A DNA stretch of 7,082 nt from Eubacterium sp. GTDB lineage: Bacteria > Bacillota > Clostridia > Peptostreptococcales > Anaerovoracaceae. Numbering within the stretch: the first letter of the stretch is position 1; each line of letters begins with the position of its first letter. The notes beneath the pieces were generated by a model. The model saw only the letters and a program-made list of their open reading frames with translations. It did not search any database and had not been told where the DNA came from. Below, in pieces: positions 1 to 6,397 of this stretch. Position numbers and translations under genes: made by a program. The stretch covers positions 1 through 7,082 of the forward strand of contig JAFOKI010000273.1 of the NCBI GenBank assembly GCA_017419895.1, written 5' to 3'.

Positions 1-909
1 CCGATAGTTGTCAGCAAAGCCGGTACACTTGAGATAGCAGCTGCTACAAACATTACCGGTGATCAATATGTATGGGCTGAATTGTACAGAGATGCTGCCT
101 GCAGCGGCAGTCCGATTTCAGGCACAACATTGATGCTGCAGGGACAAACGGCGGATGACGCGTTTGTTGCGCTTGCTGCAGGTACGTATTATATGAAGGT
201 GTATAAATACTCTGATGACGTTTGCACTTGCAGGATCGTCGCCGGAGTATGGCCGTCCGGGGACAAAGTCATTGCAAGCGGACAGACGATGGCGTACTAT
301 GTGGATTCTTCACGTATAAAGGATTTCAAGTATACTGCTACCGCAAACGGTAAGATCAGAGTAGCATGCGCCAGTGATTACGGATATCATGTCCAGATTC
401 TCAGCGCGTCGAAAGGCGTTCTTTCTGAAGAAAGATGGCTGACTAAGGGAACCGGATGTGACCTTGCTGTCGAGAAGGGCAAAACCTATTTCATCAGAGT
501 GAAATCGATAGACAGCAATACAGTTCTTCAGTTCTCGCTCAAGCAGACAGCCGTAAAAGAGAAGAGCGGCAAGAGCAAGAAAAAGGCTGTAGCTATCAAA
601 GCCAAGAAAAAGGCCAAGGGCACTATCGCTCCGGGTTCCAAGAAGGCTGACTGGTACAAGCTCACGCTCAAGAAAAAGAAAACACTTACGATCAATCTGA
701 CGACAGATGCCACCAATTACCTGACACTTACCGTTTACAACAAGAAAGGTAAGAAGATCGGTTCCACGAACATTTACAATGCTACCAAGTGGAAAGGTAC
801 GGTGACCCACAGCAGAACATACGGCAAAGCAGATAAGGGAACATATTACATCAAGATTTCCAGAAAGACTGCAAAAGACAGCGGCATCTACACGCTCAGC
901 TGGAAATAG
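1..909 (+). CDS. C-terminal part of a probable secreted/surface protein with PPC-like beta-sandwich repeats
   Basis: The frame is open from base 1, so this is the 3' end of a longer gene; 302 residues are visible before TAG at 907-909. The TTG at 82 is only an internal leucine codon. I do not recognise a named gene. Three modules of roughly 100-120 residues each end in a similar strand: GTYYMKV (residues 61-67), GKTYFIRV (160-167) and GTYYIKI (280-286). The last module, with ADWYKLTL near its start and GTYYIKI...GIYTLSW at its end, resembles bacterial pre-peptidase C-terminal (PPC) domains, which are beta-sandwiches found in exported proteins. A strongly basic linker at residues 186-227 has 18 lysines in 42 positions. 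No LPXTG motif or C-terminal membrane anchor is visible; the protein ends ...LSWK. Export is inferred, because the N-terminus and any signal peptide or catalytic domain lie outside the window. The lysine-rich segment could bind anionic cell wall polymers, but this is speculation. A terminator follows directly, so this is a separate transcription unit from plsX. Confidence 0.8.
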   Translation, partial: PIVVSKAGTLEIAAATNITGDQYVWAELYRDAACSGSPISGTTLMLQGQTADDAFVALAAGTYYMKVYKYSDDVCTCRIVAGVWPSGDKVIASGQTMAYYVDSSRIKDFKYTATANGKIRVACASDYGYHVQILSASKGVLSEERWLTKGTGCDLAVEKGKTYFIRVKSIDSNTVLQFSLKQTAVKEKSGKSKKKAVAIKAKKKAKGTIAPGSKKADWYKLTLKKKKTLTINLTTDATNYLTLTVYNKKGKKIGSTNIYNATKWKGTVTHSRTYGKADKGTYYIKISRKTAKDSGIYTLSWK

Positions 910-936
910 CCAGATCATCGAAAACGTTGCTTATCA

Positions 937-962
937 AGGGGCGCTTCGGCGTCCCTGTTTTT
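937..962 (+). terminator. Rho-independent terminator after the surface-protein gene
   Basis: A 7-bp GC-rich stem (938-944 with 949-955, one G-U wobble) closes on a UUCG tetraloop with the stabilising C-G closing pair. A937 can pair with T956 to extend the stem. The stem is followed by TGTTTTT (956-962). It lies 28 bases after the upstream stop codon and before the plsX promoter, so it separates the two transcription units. Confidence 0.88.
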
Positions 963-1004
963 ATGCTATCTTTCACCAAATCTCCACCAATGGGACATGT
1001 TCTA

Positions 1005-1013
1005 TGGTATAAT
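1005..1013 (+). promoter_or_regulatory. Probable sigma-A extended -10 promoter for the plsX-rnc-smc-ftsY cluster
   Basis: A perfect TATAAT at 1008-1013 is preceded by TG one base upstream (TGGTATAAT), the extended -10 form. No good TTGACA-like -35 element lies 16-18 bases upstream (the region around 984-991 reads CCACCAAT), which fits an extended -10 promoter. Transcription would start near 1019-1022. It sits just after the terminator of the previous gene and is the only convincing promoter seen before plsX. No FapR-like or FabT-like palindrome was recognised nearby. Confidence 0.7.
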
Positions 1014-1019
1014 AAATCA

Positions 1020-1129
1020 TTATGGGTTACTACGCTCTCGAGTCGGAGATGACTTGAGTCGGGAGCCCGGATGAGCAAATCTAGAGAAAAAACAGCGAAT
1101 TACGGATGAACATAGAGAAAGGGTCAAAA
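1020..1129 (+). promoter_or_regulatory. Structured 5' leader of plsX with possible uORFs
   Basis: About 110 bases separate the predicted transcription start from the plsX start. CTCGAGTC (1037-1044) can pair with GACTTGAG (1051-1058) as an 8-bp hairpin with one G-U pair. A competing pairing joins GCTCTC (1034-1039) to GGGAGC (1061-1066), which would mask a GGGAG Shine-Dalgarno-like site at 1061-1065. GAGTCGG occurs as a direct repeat (1040-1046 and 1056-1062). Two short reading frames are present: 1022-1057 (11 residues, almost leaderless) and 1071-1109 (12 residues, MSKSREKTANYG), the second placed 5 bases after GGGAG. Its stop overlaps the ATG at 1106 as ATGA. The leader matches no riboswitch or T-box that I recognise. 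Regulation is inferred from the pairing possibilities only. Confidence 0.35.
1115..1123 (+). promoter_or_regulatory. Ribosome binding site selecting the plsX start at 1130
   Basis: GAGAAAGGG matches the AGAAAGGAGG-type Shine-Dalgarno sequence over its first part and sits 6 bases before ATG 1130. The ATG at 1106 is preceded by GAATTACGG, a poor site, so this element supports the downstream start. Confidence 0.65.
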
Positions 1130-2122
1130 ATGAACTTTGTAGTAGATTCGATGGGCGGCGACAACGCTCCTGAAGTGATAGTTGAAGGCGCTATCCAGGC
1201 GATAAAGAAACTTGAGAAGGATGACATAATCACGTTGGTCGGAGACAGTGAGCGAGTCGGCAGCATACTGAAAGAATATGGATACAGAGATCACAGGATC
1301 ATGATTGTGCATGCTTCCGACGTGATAACTAACGACGAGGCGCCTGTAAAAGCTGTCCGCCGCAAGAAGGATTCTTCTATAGTGAAAGGCCTCAATCTCG
1401 TCAAGGATGGAAAAGGCGATGTGTTTATGTCTGCGGGAAGTACAGGTGCGGTCCTGGCAGGAGGTCTTCTGATCCTTGGCAGGATCAAAGGCGTAGACAG
1501 ACCGACTCTGGCAAGCCTTTATCCGGTAATCGGACATGAGCCTTCGCTCATAGCTGATGCGGGTGCCAATGCGGAGTGCAAGCCGAGGAATCTGCTCGAG
1601 TTTGCCAAGATGGGCTCGATCTACATGGAGAAAGTGCTCGGCAGAGAGAATCCGACAGTGGGTCTCATAAACAACGGAACCGAAGAAGGAAAAGGAACGT
1701 CTCTTACAAAAGAAGCCTACGAGCTTCTTGAAAAGAGCGAGCTGAACTTTGTAGGAAATATCGAGACGAGAGAGCTTCAGAATGCTGTAGCTGACGTCAT
1801 CATAACCGATGGTTTCACAGGAAACGCGGTGATCAAGCTGACAGAGGGACTTGGACTTATGGTGCTCAGGGAGATCAAGAAAATGTATCTTGACAGTCCG
1901 AGAACGAAAGTCGGAGCTTTGTTCGTACAGGACAAGCTCAGGAATCTCAAGCATCAGTTCGACTATAAGGAATACGGCGGCGCGCCGATCCTCGGCGTAA
2001 AAGGCGCGGTCCTCAAGATGCACGGTTCATCAGACGCAGTCGCGGTCAGGCAGACAATACTGAAGTCCCGCAAATACGTGGAGGAAGACGTTGTGGGAAT
2101 CATCACGGAAGCGATCAGGTAA
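1130..2122 (+). CDS. plsX: Phosphate acyltransferase PlsX
   Basis: PlsX converts acyl-ACP and phosphate into acyl-phosphate, the donor for PlsY in the first step of phosphatidic acid synthesis; it is a soluble, peripherally membrane-associated enzyme. Family motifs are present in order: DSMGGDNAP (residues 6-14), SAGSTGAVLAGG, IADAGANAE, INNGTEEGKGTSLTKEAY, TDGFTGNAVIKLTEG and YGGAPILGVKG. The chosen ATG at 1130 gives 330 residues, close to the B. subtilis protein (about 333), and places the first beta strand and DxMGGD at the usual distance from the N-terminus. AGAAAGGG ending at 1123 lies 6 bases before it. An in-frame ATG at 1106 would add eight residues (MNIEKGSK) but has no good ribosome binding site of its own, though a short upstream frame overlaps it as ATGA. 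It is the first gene of the cluster, followed by rnc after 2 bases. The fab and acpP genes that often follow plsX are absent. Confidence 0.96.
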   Translation: MNFVVDSMGGDNAPEVIVEGAIQAIKKLEKDDIITLVGDSERVGSILKEYGYRDHRIMIVHASDVITNDEAPVKAVRRKKDSSIVKGLNLVKDGKGDVFMSAGSTGAVLAGGLLILGRIKGVDRPTLASLYPVIGHEPSLIADAGANAECKPRNLLEFAKMGSIYMEKVLGRENPTVGLINNGTEEGKGTSLTKEAYELLEKSELNFVGNIETRELQNAVADVIITDGFTGNAVIKLTEGLGLMVLREIKKMYLDSPRTKVGALFVQDKLRNLKHQFDYKEYGGAPILGVKGAVLKMHGSSDAVAVRQTILKSRKYVEEDVVGIITEAIR

Positions 2123-2124
2123 GC

Positions 2125-2826
2125 ATGGATATATACGAACTGGAAAGTATACTCGGGCATTCTTTTGCCAACAAAGCTTTGCTGGATCAGGCGCTGACCC
2201 ACAGTTCATACTGCAGGGAAAACGGCCTGCCGGCGGCCGATTCGAATGAACGTCTCGAGTTTATCGGTGATGCCGTGCTGGATGCGGCTGTCGGGATAGA
2301 GCTCTACAGGAGGCTTCCCGAGGCGGGTGAAGGCAGGCTCACAAAGCTCAGAGCGCTCGTTGTGTGTGAACGGTCACTCGCGCTTATGGCAAGAGAGATG
2401 GAGATCGGAAGTCTTCTTCTGATGGGCAACGGTGAAGATAAATACGGCGGCCGTGAGAAGGATTCGATAATAGCGGACGCTTTGGAAGCGGTCATAGGGG
2501 CTTTGTTCCTGGATGCGGGATTTCAGGCCGCGGAGCGCTTTGTATCAGAAAGGTTCGCGGAGCTCATAGACCTTGCCATTAATGGAGAGCTTTACACAGA
2601 TCACAAGACCAAGATCCAGGAGCTGCTCCAGGCGATGAAAAGCAATCCCGTAATCAGATACATAGTCGACAGGGAGAACGGTCCGGATCACGACAAGACG
2701 TTCCACGTCCATCTGGAGGTGGATGGGATCAGGCTTGGGAACGGTTCGGGCAAGACCAAGAAAGAAGCAGAACAAAAAGCGGCAGAACAGTCGCTGAACG
2801 GAGGATATCTCAACAATGTACTTTAA
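2125..2826 (+). CDS. rnc: Ribonuclease III
   Basis: This endonuclease cleaves double-stranded RNA in rRNA precursors, structured mRNAs and sense-antisense duplexes. The 233-residue protein has the full bacterial architecture. The N-terminal RNase III domain (about residues 3-150) contains the signature NERLEFIGDAVLD at 41-53. By family comparison, E42, E45, D49, E69 (GEGRLTKLRA), D118 and E121 (IIADALEAVIGALFLD) are the conserved acidic residues, of which D49 and E121 are key metal ligands. A C-terminal dsRNA-binding domain (about 158-225) shows DHKTKIQELLQ, GPDHDKTFHVHLEV and GSGKTKKEAEQKAA, with T in place of the more usual S before KKEAE. No catalytic residue is missing. ATG 2125 follows the plsX stop by 2 bases with only a weak CAGG upstream, suggesting translational coupling. 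The 3' end overlaps smc by 11 bases, as is typical of the rnc-smc pair in Bacillota. Confidence 0.97.
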   Translation: MDIYELESILGHSFANKALLDQALTHSSYCRENGLPAADSNERLEFIGDAVLDAAVGIELYRRLPEAGEGRLTKLRALVVCERSLALMAREMEIGSLLLMGNGEDKYGGREKDSIIADALEAVIGALFLDAGFQAAERFVSERFAELIDLAINGELYTDHKTKIQELLQAMKSNPVIRYIVDRENGPDHDKTFHVHLEVDGIRLGNGSGKTKKEAEQKAAEQSLNGGYLNNVL

Positions 2827-5800
2827 AAGGCTGGAAATACACGGGTTCAAAGCGTTTGCCGATCCCGTCGTTATAGACTTCAACGAGGGTATAACGTGCA
2901 TCGTCGGCCCAAACGGAAGCGGTAAGAGCAACATCAGTGACGCGATCAGATGGGTGCTCGGGGAACAAAGTCCCAAGCAGCTTCGCGGCGGCAAGATGGA
3001 AGACGTCATTTTCAACGGCACTGCCACAAGAAGACCCAGAGGAATGGCTGAGGTCACTCTTGTCATTGACAATACCGCGCATATTCTTGACATCGAATAT
3101 TCGGAAGTGGCAGTGACGAGAAGGATGTACAGAAGCGGTGAGAGCGAGTATCTGATCAACGGCAACACTGTCAGGCTCAGGGATATCCGTGAACTGTTCA
3201 TGGACACGGGAATCGGTGTCGAGGGATATTCGATCATCGGCCAGGGCAAGATCGCTGATATCGTTAGCAACAAGCCCGAAAGCAGACGCGAGATATTCGA
3301 GGAAGCCGCTGGAGTAGTTGCATATAAAACGCGCAAGGCAGAAGCGGAGAGAAAACTCGAAACTACCGGCCAGAACCTTGAGCGTATCGAAGATATAGTT
3401 GAGGAGCTGGAAGGAAGAGTCACCGTTCTCGAAGAAGAGAGCGCTAAAGCCAGGAGATACCTTGAACTCAGGGATGAGTACAAAGATCTTGAAGTGAATA
3501 TCACACTCAAGAATATAGATAACGCTAATTCCAGAGCCGTAAAATACAGTGGGGATATCGAAGACCTGGAAGGCAGGATCATCGAATCACAGGCCAAACG
3601 TACGGCGGTGGATAACGAGCTTCCTGAAGTCGAACAGAAATACACCGATCTTGACGAGGCTTCCACAGCTGCGCGCACAGAACTTCCTGATCTCGCGTCA
3701 GCCATCAGTGCAGCGAAACAGGAGAGCGCTTTCAACGCGGAGCGCCTTGAGAACATTGCGGCAGATAAAAAACGCACAGAGGACGAGATTGCTTCTCTGG
3801 CAGAAGGCATAAAGACCGCTGAAGCAGAGAAGACTGCGAAAGAAGAGGAAAAGGCAGGCCTAAGCTCAGGTATTGAAGAAGCTGAAAACGAAAAAAAGCG
3901 CAGACAGGAAGAATACGATAAACTGACATCCGCCTCTGAAGGAACGAATAAATTCGTTGATGAGGGGAATGACAGGCTGGTTGAACTCCACAGTGAGGCA
4001 GCTTCCAAGAAGAGCGAAGCTAAGAGCATCGATACGTACAGGGTGACTCTTGAGGACAGACGCAAGATCCTGACGGAGGAGAACGCGGCGCTCGGACGCG
4101 AGATAAAAGCGTACGGGGACCGGCTTAAGGCGGCTGAAGAAAAGAGCGTTACGATCGCTTCCGAACAGGAAGAACGTGAGGAAATACGTGCTTCCAAGAC
4201 AAAAGAACTGATTACTAAGGGTAACGAGATTCAGGTTTACCGTAATAAGATTGATGCAATCCGAATCGATGCCGGCGCAAAAGAAGCCCGTCTCAAGACA
4301 ATCAAAGAGATGGAAGAAAACTACGAGGGCTACAGTGGCGCGGTAAGATTCATCATGCAGTCGGGAATCAAAGGAATAGAAGGTACTGCTGCCGAAAAAC
4401 TCGACGTTCCTGACGGTATGGAAACCGCGATCGAGACAGCTCTCGGAAGCGCAAGACAAAACATCATCGTTGCGGATGAAGCATGCGCCAAGAAAGCCGT
4501 AGCGTCCCTCAAGGAGAACAAAGCCGGTCGTCTTACTTTCCTTCCTGTCGATACCATCAGGTACAGCAAGCCCGATGTAGAGTCTGCGGTAATGATAGAC
4601 GCGGGTTTCCTGGGCATGGCTGACAGTATAATAACGTGCGACCCGAGATACGAAAAGGTATTTGGATACCTTCTGGGAAGGACTGCGGTAACAAAGGACC
4701 TCGACACGGCCGTAAGGCTTTCGGGAATATCTAGAGCCGGCCTGAGATTCGTGTCTCTTGAAGGTGACGTGGTGAATGCCAGCGGAGCGATAACGGGCGG
4801 CAGATACAAACACCAGACTGCAGGAATCCTCGACAGAAAGAAAGAGAAACAGCGTCTGGCATCCGAGATCGAAAAGGCTTATGCCTCCATTGAAGATATG
4901 GAGAGAGAGTCTGCTGAGAGAACAGAACTGACGGAAAAACTCAGGGACGAACTCGAAAAACTCGCAGAAGAGGTAAAAGCAGGAGAGATCGCTGCATCTT
5001 CACTTAAGCCTGAAATCGAATCACTTGAGGTCCTCATCTCTGACGCGGAGAACAAGAAGAGCAAGAATGATAAAGAACTCGAAACAATAGCTGTCGATCT
5101 TACAAGGACGGAAGATCTGACGAAAAACCTGCTCGATGGAAGCCGCGCCGCGGAATCCGAGATAGAGAAGGTGAGTTCTGCCATAGAAGCCGCGATGGCC
5201 GATTATGAGCAGAAAAAGAAAGATATCGATGACGCTCTTGCGGCTTTGACCGAGAGTATTGTAAAAGCCAATGAATGGGAAAGCAGGATATCGGCAGTCG
5301 ATTCGATACTTGAGATGACCTGCAGAAACCTCGAAAGCCTTGAGCAGCAGAAAGCCGATAAAGAGAAGCATCTGGCAACTCTTTGTGATGAGGAACGCAG
5401 CATCCTGGAAAATGCGGGTACACCGGAATCGGGAATCGAGGATCTCGAGAACAAAAAGAAAGAACTCGAGGAAAAGATTGGGAAGCTTGATGCGGAGAAG
5501 CGCATTGTTAATGAGAAGCGCTCCGAAATGAACCGCGCACTCAGGTCTTTAGACTCTGAAATAGAAGCCTTCAAGGACCAGAAATACAGGCTTGAAATAA
5601 AAGCAGCGCAGAACGAGACGCAGCTGGAGCATCTGAAAGAGCGGCTTTGGAATGAATTTGAGCTGTCGCTTGCGGCTGCGGAAGAACTCAGACATGACGG
5701 CTTTGTTATGTCGACGTCCATTAACAAGAGCCGCGAGATAAGGAATGAAATGAGAGATCTCGGCGATGTGAATGTCGGATCGATCAAGGAGTATGAAGAA

Positions 5801-6376
5801 GTCAAGGAACGTTATACATTCCTCATAGACCAGCGTGCCGACGTCAGGCAGGCGGTCGAAGAACTCCGCAGCATTATTTCTGAGATGGACAGGAAGATCA
5901 CGAGGAGATTCAAGGACAATTTCGAGAGCGTCAAGCAGAACTTCGAGAGGATTTTCATCGAACTGTTCGGAGGAGGAAGCGCAGAGCTCAGTCTTTCCGA
6001 TGAGCTTCATCCTCTTGAGTCGGGCATCGATATAAACGCTCAGCCGCCGGGCAAGAAGCTTCAGAATATCAATCTTCTGTCAGGTGGTGAGAAGACGATG
6101 ACAGCTATCGCGCTTATGTTCGCGGTGCTCTGTGTACAGCCGACGCCGTTCTGCATACTGGACGAGGTCGAAGCCGCGCTGGACGACGAAAACATCTCGA
6201 GATTCTCCGACTATCTCAGGAATTTCGACCAGACGCAGTTTGCGCTGATAACCCACCAGAAAGCGACGATGACTCACGCGGATTCGCTCTACGGAATAAC
6301 GATGGCGGAAGAAGGCGTTTCGAGGGTCCTCAGCCTGAGGCTGGGGGATCCGGAAGCCGACAGATTCACGGAATAG
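2816..6376 (+). CDS. smc: Chromosome segregation/condensation protein SMC
   Basis: SMC is the ATPase core of the SMC-ScpAB condensin, which extrudes DNA loops and aligns the chromosome arms on the nucleoid. The protein is 1186 residues, the usual length for Bacillota SMC. The N-terminal head half has Walker A GPNGSGKSN (residues 31-39, lysine 37), WVLGEQSPKQLRGGKMEDVIF and the Q-loop region YSIIGQGKIADI. Long Glu/Lys-rich heptad-like coiled coils (about 170-500 and 670-1000) flank a hinge at about 505-665, which starts near NYEGYSGAVRFIM and ends near ASGAITGGRYK. The C-terminal head half has the ABC signature LSGGEK (1088-1093), Walker B CILDEVEAALDD with D1116 and catalytic E1117, and the ITHQKATM switch. 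All ATPase motifs are intact, so it should be active. The start MYFKRLEIHGFKAF aligns with family N-termini. It lies inside the end of rnc, with GGAGG at 2800-2804, a rather long 11 bases upstream. No scpA or scpB is in the window. Confidence 0.98.
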   Translation: MYFKRLEIHGFKAFADPVVIDFNEGITCIVGPNGSGKSNISDAIRWVLGEQSPKQLRGGKMEDVIFNGTATRRPRGMAEVTLVIDNTAHILDIEYSEVAVTRRMYRSGESEYLINGNTVRLRDIRELFMDTGIGVEGYSIIGQGKIADIVSNKPESRREIFEEAAGVVAYKTRKAEAERKLETTGQNLERIEDIVEELEGRVTVLEEESAKARRYLELRDEYKDLEVNITLKNIDNANSRAVKYSGDIEDLEGRIIESQAKRTAVDNELPEVEQKYTDLDEASTAARTELPDLASAISAAKQESAFNAERLENIAADKKRTEDEIASLAEGIKTAEAEKTAKEEEKAGLSSGIEEAENEKKRRQEEYDKLTSASEGTNKFVDEGNDRLVELHSEAASKKSEAKSIDTYRVTLEDRRKILTEENAALGREIKAYGDRLKAAEEKSVTIASEQEEREEIRASKTKELITKGNEIQVYRNKIDAIRIDAGAKEARLKTIKEMEENYEGYSGAVRFIMQSGIKGIEGTAAEKLDVPDGMETAIETALGSARQNIIVADEACAKKAVASLKENKAGRLTFLPVDTIRYSKPDVESAVMIDAGFLGMADSIITCDPRYEKVFGYLLGRTAVTKDLDTAVRLSGISRAGLRFVSLEGDVVNASGAITGGRYKHQTAGILDRKKEKQRLASEIEKAYASIEDMERESAERTELTEKLRDELEKLAEEVKAGEIAASSLKPEIESLEVLISDAENKKSKNDKELETIAVDLTRTEDLTKNLLDGSRAAESEIEKVSSAIEAAMADYEQKKKDIDDALAALTESIVKANEWESRISAVDSILEMTCRNLESLEQQKADKEKHLATLCDEERSILENAGTPESGIEDLENKKKELEEKIGKLDAEKRIVNEKRSEMNRALRSLDSEIEAFKDQKYRLEIKAAQNETQLEHLKERLWNEFELSLAAAEELRHDGFVMSTSINKSREIRNEMRDLGDVNVGSIKEYEEVKERYTFLIDQRADVRQAVEELRSIISEMDRKITRRFKDNFESVKQNFERIFIELFGGGSAELSLSDELHPLESGIDINAQPPGKKLQNINLLSGGEKTMTAIALMFAVLCVQPTPFCILDEVEAALDDENISRFSDYLRNFDQTQFALITHQKATMTHADSLYGITMAEEGVSRVLSLRLGDPEADRFTE

Positions 6377-6384
6377 AAGCTCTG

Positions 6385-6390
6385 AAAGGA
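6385..6390 (+). promoter_or_regulatory. Ribosome binding site for ftsY
   Basis: AAAGGA lies 7 bases before the ATG at 6398 in the 21-base smc-ftsY gap. It supports the start, and no terminator or promoter fits in the gap, so ftsY is probably co-transcribed with smc. Confidence 0.65.
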
Positions 6391-6397
6391 ATACGAT

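Noticed and set aside
574..616. Possible programmed -1 frameshift at A-rich AAGAAAAAG sites in the surface-protein gene
   Set aside because: In the reading frame the sites read AAG AAA AAG, not the canonical A AAA AAG heptamer. No downstream pseudoknot is evident, and the zero frame continues into a complete domain.
960..1020. A FapR or FabT operator at the plsX promoter
   Set aside because: No palindrome resembling the TTAGTACC...-type FapR site or the TTTGA...TCAAA-type FabT site was found around the -10 element.
1020..1129. A T-box, known riboswitch or ribosomal-protein leader upstream of plsX
   Set aside because: No T-box sequence (TGGNACCGCG) or other consensus that I can recognise is present, and the leader is too short for most of these classes.
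1124..2023. A 299-codon open frame on the - strand opposite plsX
   Set aside because: It lies wholly within plsX, has no recognisable motif and has a His/Arg/Ser/Tyr-rich composition typical of an antisense shadow.
2545..4197. A 550-codon open frame on the - strand opposite rnc and smc
   Set aside because: It translates to a serine-, leucine- and arginine-rich sequence without recognisable domains. Its length comes from the Glu/Lys/Ala-rich coiled-coil codons of smc read in antisense; smc itself has unambiguous motifs.
3866..4813. A 315-codon open frame on the - strand opposite smc
   Set aside because: It is an antisense shadow of the coiled coil and hinge region, with no domain and no promoter or ribosome binding site seen.
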